Shown here in pieces: positions 16,712 through 25,803 of a DNA stretch of 64,000 nucleotides; within the stretch, counting starts at the first letter, position 1; every line of letters starts with the position of its first letter. The DNA is from Owenweeksia sp965229445 (lineage in GTDB: Bacteria > Bacteroidota > Bacteroidia > Flavobacteriales > Schleiferiaceae), in assembly GCA_965229445.1 (NCBI GenBank), contig OZ245876.1, forward strand, positions 1 through 64,000, given 5' to 3'. Below the pieces are notes generated by a model, which saw only the letters and a list, made by a program, of their open reading frames with translations, did no database searches and was not told where the DNA came from. Position numbers and translations under genes: made by a program.

Positions 16712-16719
16712 CAAATCTA
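16712..16719 (-). promoter_or_regulatory. -7 promoter element TAGATTTG for the metal-uptake operon
   Basis: On the minus strand the sequence reads TAGATTTG, an exact TAnnTTTG match 17 bases from the regulator's ATG. It mirrors the identical element on the plus strand at 16750-16757, so the two divergent promoters are near-symmetric. Confidence 0.6.
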
Positions 16720-16747
16720 ATTTTTTTCGTGATACATTAATAATATT

Positions 16748-16763
16748 TTTAGATTTGTCTAAA
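16748..16763. promoter_or_regulatory. DtxR-type operator candidate over the TonB receptor promoter
   Basis: TTTAGA-TTTG-TCTAAA is a perfect 6-4-6 inverted repeat. It contains the -7 element TAGATTTG (16750-16757) of the divergent TonB receptor gene. The TTTAG/CTAAA half-sites are like those of DtxR/IdeR/MntR boxes. The likely binder is the regulator encoded at 16036-16695. Occupancy would block the receptor promoter directly. Confidence 0.6.
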
Positions 16764-16784
16764 CTTTGTATTCGATATATCGAA

Positions 16785-19070
16785 ATGACAGGTCTCAGAC
16801 TCTTCTCCTTTTTGGCATTCTTCATACCCGGCACGCTTCAATGTCAATTGATTCAAGTGTCCGGGCAGGTGAAAAGTATTGCTGGCCCGGTACCTATGGC
16901 CAATATCCTGGTGGTAGAGACGGGAGCTGGGACCGTGACCGACAAGGATGGCAGGTATAGTCTTTCACTGACACCCGGGGAATACCATTTAACCACTTCA
17001 TTTATCGGCTTGAAAGAACAAACGCGGGTGGTAAAAGTGGAAGGAACGGAAAATGTGGTGTTAAACTTCTATCTGGAAGAAGGCACCTCAAGTTTGGACG
17101 AGGTTACCGTGAGCGGCACCCTTACAGAAGTTAGTCGCAGCGAAAGTCCGGTAGCAGTTGAAGTTTACAGTCCCACGTTTTTCAAAAAGAACCCTACTCC
17201 CAATCTCTTTGAAGCAATTTCCTACATCAATGGGGTGCGCCCACAGATTAACTGCAATGTGTGCAACACCGGTGATATTCACATCAACGGACTTGAGGGC
17301 CCCTATACCATGGTGCTTATAGATGGAATGCCCTTAGTAAGCGGCTTAGGTACCGTTTACGGATTGATGGGCATCCCTAACTCCATGATTCAGCGAACAG
17401 AAGTGGTCAAAGGGCCCGCTTCCAGTCTGTATGGCTCTGAAGCAGTAGGAGGGCTCATCAATGTAATCACCAAAACCCCAGACCAGGCGCCTCTTTTTAG
17501 TTTTGATGCATTTGTAACCAGTTGGCAGGAACTCAATACGGATCTTAGTTTTCGCAGCAGAATAGGCAAGCATGCCTCAGTGCTTACCGGCGTAAACCTC
17601 TACAATTACACCAATCCGATAGATAATAACGGCGATAATTTTACGGATGTTACCCTACAGAAGCGTGCTTCCATTTTTCAAACCTGGGATTTAGGTAAGC
17701 ATAACAGAGTGTTCACAATTGCCGGTCGATATTTCTATGAAGATCGTTGGGGCGGAGAAATGAACTGGACACCGGAGTTTAAAGGTGGAGATGAAATATA
17801 TGGCGAAAGTATTCTCACTAATCGCTTTGAATTAATGGGTAAATATCAATTACCTTTTGAGGAGAATTTCATGCTCTGGTTTTCTTTCAATAGCCATGAT
17901 CAGGATTCGTATTATGGTAATCTGGCCTATTTTGGCGATCAGCAAGTTGGATTTACGCAGTTAACCTGGGATAAATCGCTGGGAAGGCATGAGCTGCTGG
18001 CTGGGACAGCATTGCGTTACACTTACTACAACGATAATACACCAGCCACATCAGTGCCTTCCCAATATTGGCTGCCAGGTGTTTTTCTACAAGACAACAT
18101 TTTCCTTTCGGATAAGCAGAACCTGTTACTGGGTTTGCGATATGATCACCACAACGAGCACGGAAATATTCTCACCCCTCGTATTGCCTATAAATGGAGT
18201 TGGAAGCCTTATCATTCTATTAGGTTAAACGCTGGAACTGGTTTTAGGGTGGTGAGCTTGTTTACCGAAGAACATGCCGCCTTGACCGGGGCCAGAGAGG
18301 TGATAATTGAAGAGGCGCTTAATCCGGAAAGAAGCTACAATCTAAACCTCAACTATTTACGAAAATGGTATCTCACCGGGGGAACCTATTTAAGCCTTGA
18401 TGCATCCGCCTGGCACACGCGATTCAGCAACCAGATAATACCAGATTATGATACAGATCCCAATAAAATAATCTACCGCAACTTAAATGGGCATGCTGTT
18501 AGTCAGGGCCTTAGCCTAAATATGGATGTAATGTTACCCAATGGCTTATCAGCCAGAGCCGGAGCGAGCTGGATAGATGTTCGGGTAACGGAACCCGGGG
18601 AAAATAACCAGGAGGAATCATTTCGTCCGGTACTGACAGAGCAATGGACTGCCACCTGGGCATTGTCTTACCGCTGGTATAAAAAGGATCTCACTTTTGA
18701 CTATACCGGAAACCTTTATGGTCCTATGCGGTTGCCCTTGTTGGGGCCCTTGGATCCACGCAAGGAATACTCCCCCTGGTGGAGTATTCAGAATATTCAA
18801 ATGAACTGGGCTCCGCGCAGCAAAAGCTGGGAAATATACGGTGGCATTAAAAACCTGCTCAATTTTACACCTGCCGCCAATAGTATTGCGAGGCCTTTCG
18901 ACCCCTTCGATAAGCAGGTTCAGTTCGACCCGGATGGCAATGTTATCCCCACCCCGGATAACCCCTATGCCCTAAGCTTTGATCCTACTTATGTTTATGC
19001 CCCCAACCAAGGAATAAGGGCCTTTGTTGGATTTAGATATCGGTTTACCGGCGATAGTTCAAACCCCTAA
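16785..19070 (+). CDS. TonB-dependent outer-membrane receptor, probable metal uptake
   Basis: A 761-residue receptor from ATG 16785, which gives a clean signal peptide; a TTG 10 codons upstream overlaps the promoter and is rejected. After the signal comes a CarboxypepD_reg-like domain (VSGQVKSIAGPVPMANILVV, then TDKDGRYSLSL). A plug follows (NPTPNLFEAISYINGVRP, VLIDGMPLVSG, VVKGPASSLYGSEAVGGLINVITK) and then a 22-strand type barrel ending in FVGFRYRF. A CNVC pair sits in the plug. Its position opposite the metal regulator and next to efflux genes suggests a metal or metal-chelate substrate (inference). Confidence 0.92.
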   Translation: MTGLRLFSFLAFFIPGTLQCQLIQVSGQVKSIAGPVPMANILVVETGAGTVTDKDGRYSLSLTPGEYHLTTSFIGLKEQTRVVKVEGTENVVLNFYLEEGTSSLDEVTVSGTLTEVSRSESPVAVEVYSPTFFKKNPTPNLFEAISYINGVRPQINCNVCNTGDIHINGLEGPYTMVLIDGMPLVSGLGTVYGLMGIPNSMIQRTEVVKGPASSLYGSEAVGGLINVITKTPDQAPLFSFDAFVTSWQELNTDLSFRSRIGKHASVLTGVNLYNYTNPIDNNGDNFTDVTLQKRASIFQTWDLGKHNRVFTIAGRYFYEDRWGGEMNWTPEFKGGDEIYGESILTNRFELMGKYQLPFEENFMLWFSFNSHDQDSYYGNLAYFGDQQVGFTQLTWDKSLGRHELLAGTALRYTYYNDNTPATSVPSQYWLPGVFLQDNIFLSDKQNLLLGLRYDHHNEHGNILTPRIAYKWSWKPYHSIRLNAGTGFRVVSLFTEEHAALTGAREVIIEEALNPERSYNLNLNYLRKWYLTGGTYLSLDASAWHTRFSNQIIPDYDTDPNKIIYRNLNGHAVSQGLSLNMDVMLPNGLSARAGASWIDVRVTEPGENNQEESFRPVLTEQWTATWALSYRWYKKDLTFDYTGNLYGPMRLPLLGPLDPRKEYSPWWSIQNIQMNWAPRSKSWEIYGGIKNLLNFTPAANSIARPFDPFDKQVQFDPDGNVIPTPDNPYALSFDPTYVYAPNQGIRAFVGFRYRFTGDSSNP

Positions 19071-19126
19071 GTTACGGTCTTATACCTACCTTTATATCAA
19101 CACTCTTGCCTGACTAAACCCCGCAC

Positions 19127-19894
19127 ATGAAAGACCTTGGGTTACTACTTCTATTTGTTCTCTCCGGATCTGCGATTGCACAACAAAGCGGATCAATAAT
19201 TACGGACCGACCCAGCCAGACAGATGCTTCGACCACCATTTCTCCCGGTATTCTACAGATAGAAAGTGGCTTTACATTTGACAATCGTTCGCTGAGCCAA
19301 AACCGAACCTTGGATTTATACAGCTGGGGAACCTCCTGGCGCCTTGGCGTTTCTAACGGCTTGGAATTAAGAGTTTTAACAGTGCCCAGCCTCTTAAAAA
19401 TTCAAAACAATAAGGAAACCATCTCCTCGAAATTTGGTATGGCAGACCTTCAGCTTGGAGTTAAAATTGGCCTGCTCAATCAAGACAATGAGGGACCCAC
19501 ATCGGTAGCCTTGATAGGCCATTTGATTACTCCTACCGGAACGGAAGGATTAAGTATTGAAGGTTTAGGAGTTTTGGCTAAGCTCGCAGTAAGCCACCGT
19601 CTAGGCGATAGACACTCCCTCAACTATAATGTGGGATATGAATACCTGGGAGAATTGAATGGATGGGCGGTTTATACCCTGGCCTGGAGCATAGGCCTTA
19701 ATGAAAAGTTGAGCCTTTTTTTAGAAACCTACGGCAGAGTGCCTTCTTTGAAGGATTGGTTAGTCAGCGCTGATGCCGGTTTCTCCTATCTTCTTAACCC
19801 CAATCTTCAGCTCGATTACTTTTTTGGCGTCGGTATCAATCACAATATGAACTTTCACTCTTTAGGACTCAGCATCCGCTTCGGCAGTGCTTAA
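19127..19894 (+). CDS. Outer-membrane transporter, MetA-pathway-of-phenol-degradation-like family
   Basis: A 255-residue beta-barrel protein with a signal peptide ending near IAQQ (residue 20). The opening IITDRPSQTDASTTISPGILQIESGF is typical of the Phenol_MetA_deg-like barrels annotated simply as transporters in Bacteroidota. Strands alternate to the C-terminus, which ends SIRFGSA. It lies 56 bp after the TonB receptor on the same strand and before metal efflux genes, so it may serve metal traffic, but the substrate is not evident. Confidence 0.75.
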   Translation: MKDLGLLLLFVLSGSAIAQQSGSIITDRPSQTDASTTISPGILQIESGFTFDNRSLSQNRTLDLYSWGTSWRLGVSNGLELRVLTVPSLLKIQNNKETISSKFGMADLQLGVKIGLLNQDNEGPTSVALIGHLITPTGTEGLSIEGLGVLAKLAVSHRLGDRHSLNYNVGYEYLGELNGWAVYTLAWSIGLNEKLSLFLETYGRVPSLKDWLVSADAGFSYLLNPNLQLDYFFGVGINHNMNFHSLGLSIRFGSA

Positions 19895-19929
19895 ATCATG
19901 CTCTGAGAAGTTTGTTTATTTTTGTTAGC

Positions 19930-20331
19930 ATGATGAGGTCCCTTAAAAACCAGATTATGCAGTTAGCGGTACTAATAGTGCTGCTGCATAATGCCATACC
20001 TCACCATCATCATTCTGAGCCAACAAATGCCGCGATTTGCACCGTCGAGAACCCCCATTCTGATGAGGGCTTACTAGACATCCTAGGTGATATTTTTCAC
20101 ACTGACTTAGGTGGAGATCATTTGGAAAACTGGGTACAGTCCGGTCAACCTATCTTGGTAGATCCTGATATTGACAAGTCGGCCGAGCCCTGGTTTATTG
20201 GAGACATAAAAAGGTCAGCATTTTCGCGCGCCTCATCAGCACCGGTGTTAAGAGACACCGCTCCCATCACCCTCGAAGCATTCGTCTTCAAACAACCGCA
20301 ACGCGGACCCCCCTCGTACATTTCAGCCTGA
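19930..20331 (+). CDS. Small His-rich exported protein upstream of the heavy-metal efflux genes
   Basis: About 133 residues from ATG 19930; a TTG at 19912 is in frame but implausible, and a later ATG at 19957 would also fit. An N-terminal hydrophobic stretch (MQLAVLIVLLHNAI) acts as signal or anchor and is followed immediately by PHHHHSEP, a likely metal-binding cluster. The remainder is acidic. It is transcribed toward the CzcA-type gene 60 bp downstream. I infer a periplasmic metal-binding accessory of the efflux set. No family is recognised. Confidence 0.6.
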   Translation: MMRSLKNQIMQLAVLIVLLHNAIPHHHHSEPTNAAICTVENPHSDEGLLDILGDIFHTDLGGDHLENWVQSGQPILVDPDIDKSAEPWFIGDIKRSAFSRASSAPVLRDTAPITLEAFVFKQPQRGPPSYISA

Positions 20332-20390
20332 TCGTTTAGTCGTATTGCCGATCCTCATCATAGAGGTTTCCAGTTGTTGAATGTATAATT

Positions 20391-23300
20391 ATGATTGAAA
20401 GTATTATTTCCTTTTCGGTGCATAACCGAAGGTTTGTTCTGGTATTTACAGCCCTGATCATTGGTTGGGGGCTGTATTCACTCCAAAAGCTGCCACTTGA
20501 TGCCGTGCCAGACATCACCAACAATCAGGTACAAGTAGTAACTACATCCCCTTCCCTCGCTCCGGAAGAAGTTGAGAAATTTATCACCTATCCTCTAGAG
20601 TTAGCTCTCGGGTTTCTCCCCGATGTGGAAGAGGTCCGATCTATATCTCGCTTTGGTTTGTCTATCATCACCGTGGTTTTCCACCCGGACCTAGACGTCC
20701 TGGAAGCGCGACAGCTAATTCAGGAACAACTAAAACTTGCAGAAGATGACATTCCATCTGAGCTTGGCACACCAGAGTTAATGCCCATCAGTACAGGGCT
20801 GGGTGAAATCTATCAATATACCCTACAGGTGGAGCCCGGGTATGAGGATCAATACTCGCCCATGGCTCTGCGAAGTATTCAGGATTGGATTGTTAAGCGG
20901 CGATTCACCGGTACCAGCGGAATAGTGGAAGTGAGTTCTTTTGGTGGCTTCCTGAAGCAGTATGAGATTGCAGTTGACCCCCTCAGCCTTCGTCAATTTG
21001 GCTTTACACTTAACCAGATTACGGAGGCCTTAAAATCTGCCAACCTAAGCTCCGGGGGCGGATTGATCCAGGAATCAGAATCTTCATTCTACATCCGCAC
21101 TGAAGGCACGCTTAAATCAAAAGAAGATATTGAAAACGTACTGGTAGGTACCAGCGTTGGGAGGCCGGTTATCATTAGAGATCTGGGAGAAGTGCGGGAA
21201 GGCAGTGCCCCTCGCTTTGGTGCCATGACGATGGATGGCAAAGGGGAAGTTGTTGGAGGAATTACGCTGATGTTGCGAGGTGCCAATTCTTCGGAGGTTA
21301 TTAAGGAGGTGCACAAAAAGGTAAAGCTAATTCAGGCCAGCTTGCCAAAAGGAGTGAAGCTAGAGCCCTACCTAGATCGGTCCAACCTCGTGAACCGCAC
21401 TATTAAAACCGTGGCAATCAACCTAATTGAAGGTGGTTTAATAGTAATTATTATTCTGGTTCTTTTACTTGGAAACCTTAGAGCGGGTTTGGTGGTGGCT
21501 TCCATCATTCCCCTGTCCATGCTCTTTGCTTTTATCCTGATGAATCTATTTGGCGTCAGCGCTAACCTTATGTCGCTTGGTGCAATAGATTTTGGCATTG
21601 TGGTAGATGGTGCCGTAATCATCATAGAGCACATACTGTTTGTGATGGCGGCTGCGCAGCTCTTACCAACGGGCAAAAGCTTTGATGAATTCATCGCGAA
21701 GTCTGCTGGCAAGATTTACCATTCCGCTGCTTTCGGGGTATTGATAATTCTGGTAGTCTTTATACCGATTCTAACACTGGAGGGTATAGAGGGTAAAATG
21801 TTCCGACCAATGGCCCAAACTTTTGGTTTTGCCGTTACCGGGGCTCTGATTCTGTCTTTAACATATGTTCCGGCAGTTTCGGCCATGGTTTTCAGAAATG
21901 GAGTGGGTAAAGAGCTGGGGATTAGTAAAAAACTAATTGCCAAACTTCAAGAATTTTATCAGCCCATTATTGAGTACTCCTTGCGAATCCCTAAAACCAT
22001 GATTGCAATTGCCCTCATCCTTCTTACGGGCAGTATTATACTATTTTCTCGGATGGGCCAGGAGTTTATTCCACAACTAGAAGAAGGAGATTTAGCGGCC
22101 CAAATGGCTTTACCGCCGGGAAGTGGCCTGGAGGAAAGCATTAGATATGCTACCCTGGTTGAGCAACGACTAAAAGATAAATTTCCCGAAGTCAGGCATG
22201 TGGTTTCCAAGATAGGAGCTGCGGAAGTCCCTACCGATCCGATGGCGGTAGAAGAAGCGGATATCATGATCATTCTGAAACCTCAGGATGAATGGGTAAG
22301 TGCCTCCAACAGGCAAGCTCTTGCCTCGCTCATGAAAGAAGAACTTTCAGTTTTCCAGGGTTTAAGCTTTGAGTTTACTCAACCTATCCAATTGCGATTT
22401 AATGAATTAATAACCGGTGCCAAAACGGATATTGCCATTAAGATTTTTGGAGATGACCTCAATACGCTGGCTCAGCTTGGCGAAAATGCTGAACAGGCTA
22501 TTCAGGATATAAGCGGAGTGGGCGATATAAAGCTTGAACAAACTAAAGGTCTTCCGCAGATGCACATCTCCATGGATCGGGCCTCTTTAGCACGTTATGG
22601 TATTTCATCTACCCATGTTCAGGATCTCATTAAAACCGCCTATTCCGGAACACATGCCGGGGTGATTTTTGAAGGTCAGCGACGTTATGATCTGGTGGTG
22701 CGGTTAAACCCTGAACACAGAAGTTACCCCGACCTCAACCAGATTTACGCCAAAAGTGCTGACGGACATCTGATATCTCTTAGAGAACTGGTAGAACTTG
22801 ATATGACCGAGGGTCCGGCCTTAATCAGTCGTGAACAAACTCAGCGTCGAATCAATGTTGGGGTTAATGTGCGAGACCGGGGCTTGCAAGGGGTTGTGCT
22901 GGATATTCAGCATAAACTTGCTGAAAGTCTTCAGCTTCCTTCCGGATACTATATTGAGTATGGCGGAGAGTTTGAGAACCTCGAAAGTGCCAAAAAACGC
23001 TTGCTCATTGCCGTTCCTATCGCCTTGATCCTCATCTTTCTACTCCTGCTGTTCACCTTTAATTCTGCCCGATTGGCATTCCTAATCTTTGCCGCCATCC
23101 CCTTATCGATAATCGGAGGCATCGCCGCACTATATCTGCGTGGCTTACCCTTTAGTATTTCTGCTGGTATTGGATTTATTACCCTCTTTGGCGTATCCGT
23201 ATTAAACGGTATAGTGCTGGTGGCACATTTAAACAGCCTGGTGACAGCACAAAAAGATCATAAGACCGCTATAATACAGGCATGCCTGGAACGATTGCGA

Positions 23301-23504
23301 CCGGTACTCATCACCGCTACGGTAGCAACCTTTGGTTTCCTGCCGATGGCATTATCAACCACCGCCGGAGGAGAAGTGCAACGGCCCTTGGCCACAGTAG
23401 TCATTGGCGGGCTGGTCAGTGCTACTCTGCTTACGCTGGTTGTACTGCCCGTTCTATACCAGCAGTTTTATCTACCCTATAAATTTAAAGATGGTTCAGA
23501 ATGA
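20391..23504 (+). CDS. Heavy-metal efflux RND pump, CzcA/CusA family
   Basis: A 1037-residue inner-membrane proton-driven pump with twelve predicted helices and two large periplasmic loops. The TM4 motif DFGIVVDGAVIIIE puts Asp400, Asp406 and Glu413 where the CzcA family has its proton-relay residues D402, D408 and E415. That pattern favours divalent cations (Zn, Co, Ni, Cd) over the CusA Cu/Ag type, with the usual caution. It overlaps the TolC-like gene by 4 bp, and the adaptor gene follows, forming a complete tripartite export operon. Confidence 0.94.
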   Translation: MIESIISFSVHNRRFVLVFTALIIGWGLYSLQKLPLDAVPDITNNQVQVVTTSPSLAPEEVEKFITYPLELALGFLPDVEEVRSISRFGLSIITVVFHPDLDVLEARQLIQEQLKLAEDDIPSELGTPELMPISTGLGEIYQYTLQVEPGYEDQYSPMALRSIQDWIVKRRFTGTSGIVEVSSFGGFLKQYEIAVDPLSLRQFGFTLNQITEALKSANLSSGGGLIQESESSFYIRTEGTLKSKEDIENVLVGTSVGRPVIIRDLGEVREGSAPRFGAMTMDGKGEVVGGITLMLRGANSSEVIKEVHKKVKLIQASLPKGVKLEPYLDRSNLVNRTIKTVAINLIEGGLIVIIILVLLLGNLRAGLVVASIIPLSMLFAFILMNLFGVSANLMSLGAIDFGIVVDGAVIIIEHILFVMAAAQLLPTGKSFDEFIAKSAGKIYHSAAFGVLIILVVFIPILTLEGIEGKMFRPMAQTFGFAVTGALILSLTYVPAVSAMVFRNGVGKELGISKKLIAKLQEFYQPIIEYSLRIPKTMIAIALILLTGSIILFSRMGQEFIPQLEEGDLAAQMALPPGSGLEESIRYATLVEQRLKDKFPEVRHVVSKIGAAEVPTDPMAVEEADIMIILKPQDEWVSASNRQALASLMKEELSVFQGLSFEFTQPIQLRFNELITGAKTDIAIKIFGDDLNTLAQLGENAEQAIQDISGVGDIKLEQTKGLPQMHISMDRASLARYGISSTHVQDLIKTAYSGTHAGVIFEGQRRYDLVVRLNPEHRSYPDLNQIYAKSADGHLISLRELVELDMTEGPALISREQTQRRINVGVNVRDRGLQGVVLDIQHKLAESLQLPSGYYIEYGGEFENLESAKKRLLIAVPIALILIFLLLLFTFNSARLAFLIFAAIPLSIIGGIAALYLRGLPFSISAGIGFITLFGVSVLNGIVLVAHLNSLVTAQKDHKTAIIQACLERLRPVLITATVATFGFLPMALSTTAGGEVQRPLATVVIGGLVSATLLTLVVLPVLYQQFYLPYKFKDGSE

Positions 23505-24679
23505 AAAAAACAATCTTACTAATCATCCTGGGGATCCTTACCCATTCTGGCCATGCACAGCGTGAAACGAGCCTGCAGGAACTGCTGGATTCTGCCCTGA
23601 ATAAGAACGCTGATCTGCAAAAAATTCAATTGGATATTGAAAAAGCTAAAAAGCTTAACCATCCGTACAATGGTATTGGCGCCACCAATGTGAGTTATAC
23701 CTATGGTCAAATAGATGGTCCGGATCAGGATTATCAATGGCAAATCAATCAGCCGCTGGGCAATCCGATTTCAAGCCTCGCCCAAAGCAAACTCCGAGAA
23801 GCCAGGGTTAATAATTACCAAATAGAATATGAGCTGAACAAAGCCTGGTTACAGATGCAGATAGAGCAGGCTTACGCGGGATGGCAAGCCTGGTATCGCA
23901 TAAGAGAAATAAACACGAGTTTAAAGGAGACTTATGAGCAAGCACTGCTCGTAGCAGAACGCCAAAAAGACCTGGGAGAACTGAGCAAAACAGAGGTGGG
24001 CTTTGCCAGAGGAAGATATGCTGAGGCTATGAATCAGGAAAATCAGGCTTACCGGGAGGCCCTGCGATACGTCTATCAACTGGAGGTTCTAACTCGCACC
24101 AGCCTGGATAATGCTACCCCAGAGCCCATATATCCATTAGATATGCTAGCCCCACCCCGGGGCAGTGCTGAAGGCTTGATTCACAGATACTACCAGAGCA
24201 AACTGACGGTAGCTGAAAAAAACAAGACCCTGAGTGACAGTAGGTTTGCGCCCTCATTCTCTGTGGGATACTTCAATCAACAATTGCAAGGCATTGCAGG
24301 ATACGATGGTTTTACACTAGGTGCGAAAATTCCACTGTTTAATGTCAGCACCTATCAAAACCGGCAAATGGCCAGTATCGACCTGGCTCAATCTCGGGTA
24401 GAAGTCAGTCAGAAATTATGGCAAAGGCAGAGTAAGGTGCAGCAGTTAATGCGTCAAAAGGAAAACCTTCTCACTCAACTGAAAGATTTAAATATTGACC
24501 CTTCAGACATCCAGGAGGATCTAAAAATAGTACGCAGCAGCTATCAGCATGGTGAGATTGGTATGTTGGTTCTCAGCCAATCACTAAATGCCCTAAGTGC
24601 CGCTGAAATAAGCCAGCTACAACTTCTGCTTAGCCTAAGACAAATCCAATCTGAAATAAACTATTTAATCACTGAATGA
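23501..24679 (+). CDS. TolC-family outer-membrane efflux channel (CzcC-like)
   Basis: A 392-residue protein with a signal peptide (ILGILTHSGHAQ). The two halves of long alpha-helix alternate with short strands (SLQELLDSALNKNADLQKIQLDIEKAK; ERQKDLGELSKTEVGFARGRYAEA), typical of OEP/TolC. It is the outer-membrane exit duct of the adjacent RND pump. It overlaps the pump gene by 4 bp at its start and the adaptor gene at its stop. Confidence 0.92.
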   Translation: MKKTILLIILGILTHSGHAQRETSLQELLDSALNKNADLQKIQLDIEKAKKLNHPYNGIGATNVSYTYGQIDGPDQDYQWQINQPLGNPISSLAQSKLREARVNNYQIEYELNKAWLQMQIEQAYAGWQAWYRIREINTSLKETYEQALLVAERQKDLGELSKTEVGFARGRYAEAMNQENQAYREALRYVYQLEVLTRTSLDNATPEPIYPLDMLAPPRGSAEGLIHRYYQSKLTVAEKNKTLSDSRFAPSFSVGYFNQQLQGIAGYDGFTLGAKIPLFNVSTYQNRQMASIDLAQSRVEVSQKLWQRQSKVQQLMRQKENLLTQLKDLNIDPSDIQEDLKIVRSSYQHGEIGMLVLSQSLNALSAAEISQLQLLLSLRQIQSEINYLITE

Positions 24680-25785
24680 TGAAGAATCCAATAATTCCGG
24701 TTTTATTGACCAGCCTTATTTTGGGATCCTGTCAGTTTCGGGAGGAAGAGCATCGCCACCAAACTAAACCCAATGCCAGAGAGGTTATTGAGTCTAACCA
24801 ATTGAGGACGGGCACAATTAAAGATCATGCGATTATTCAACTTTTAAACATTCAGGCTAAAATTGAGGCGCCTCCTCAAAGTACCGCACAGGTTTATCCC
24901 ATAGTTGGCGCTTACGTAAAGGAGGTTTATGTGATAAAAGGCCAAAAGGTGGAGAAGGCCGAGCGCCTCGCCAGGCTGCATCACCCAGATATTCTAAAGC
25001 TGCAGGAGGAATACCTCAGCACCAAAATTGCTTTGGAGCGAAGCGAGAAGGATTACACTCGAAAGCAAAAGCTCGTAGAGCAACAGGCCGTATCCGAAAA
25101 AGAGTTGCAAAATGCTTCGGCAGCTTATTTCTCGGCACAAAGCAAAAGCAGAAGCTTGGCAAGCACCTTGAGGAGTATGGGAATTAATCCCAACCAAATA
25201 GAGAGCGGTAACCTGGTGGAAGATGTTTATCTCTTGGCACCCATTCCAGGAAATATTCTCGATACCCGTGCCGGAATCGGACAATATGCGGGCAATAATG
25301 CCCCGCTTTTTAACATAGTAAACAATAGCCACCTGCATCTGGAATTACAAATTCCTCCGCGGTACATTGATATGATTCATCCAGGAAATACCGTGAAATT
25401 CATAGCCCGTACACGCCGGGATACTATGACCGGTGAAGTTTATTTGATCAATGAAGTAGCGGAGGAATCCGGATTCTTCAATGTGCATGCGCACTTTCAT
25501 GATGAGGTCGGTGTACTTCACCCCGGAACCTATGCCGAGGCTAGTATTATTTATGCTAGTGATACCCTGCCTTCCCTTCCTAAAAATGCCATCTGGCACG
25601 AAGACGGAATCGCCTATGTGGCGGTTGTTGAAAATGATCAATTTACTGAGGTTCCCATCACCACAGGCATAAGTTCAGATACTCACATCGCGATCATTGA
25701 TCATGAAAAATTGCGCGGGAAAGAGATCGTCTTAAACGGCGTAAGGTATATTCTGGGAGAGGTCGAAGCGGGACATTCTCACTAG
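24676..25785 (+). CDS. RND efflux periplasmic adaptor lipoprotein (CzcB-like)
   Basis: A 369-residue membrane-fusion protein with a lipobox (LILGSC) and a His-containing start of the mature chain (EEEHRHQ). The lipoyl half-motifs are visible around residues 75-105 (VYPIVGAYVKEVYVIKGQKVEKAERLARL) and 185-215 (LLAPIPGNILDTRAGIGQYAG). They bracket an alpha-hairpin with LVEQQAVSEKELQNA. The C-terminal beta domains follow, ending in GHSH, a possible metal ligand. It links the pump at 20391 to the channel at 23501. Confidence 0.92.
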   Translation: MMKNPIIPVLLTSLILGSCQFREEEHRHQTKPNAREVIESNQLRTGTIKDHAIIQLLNIQAKIEAPPQSTAQVYPIVGAYVKEVYVIKGQKVEKAERLARLHHPDILKLQEEYLSTKIALERSEKDYTRKQKLVEQQAVSEKELQNASAAYFSAQSKSRSLASTLRSMGINPNQIESGNLVEDVYLLAPIPGNILDTRAGIGQYAGNNAPLFNIVNNSHLHLELQIPPRYIDMIHPGNTVKFIARTRRDTMTGEVYLINEVAEESGFFNVHAHFHDEVGVLHPGTYAEASIIYASDTLPSLPKNAIWHEDGIAYVAVVENDQFTEVPITTGISSDTHIAIIDHEKLRGKEIVLNGVRYILGEVEAGHSH

Positions 25786-25803
25786 CGAAACTAGGCTCCT
25801 GAA

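Noticed and set aside
16755..16784. TTG start extending the TonB receptor by ten residues
   Set aside because: It overlaps the -7 element and palindrome and spoils the signal peptide; ATG 16785 fits better.
19917..19924. TATTTTTG matching the -7 consensus before the His-rich protein
   Set aside because: It lies only six bases before the ATG chosen, so it would give a leaderless or truncated message; chance in an AT-rich stretch is as likely.
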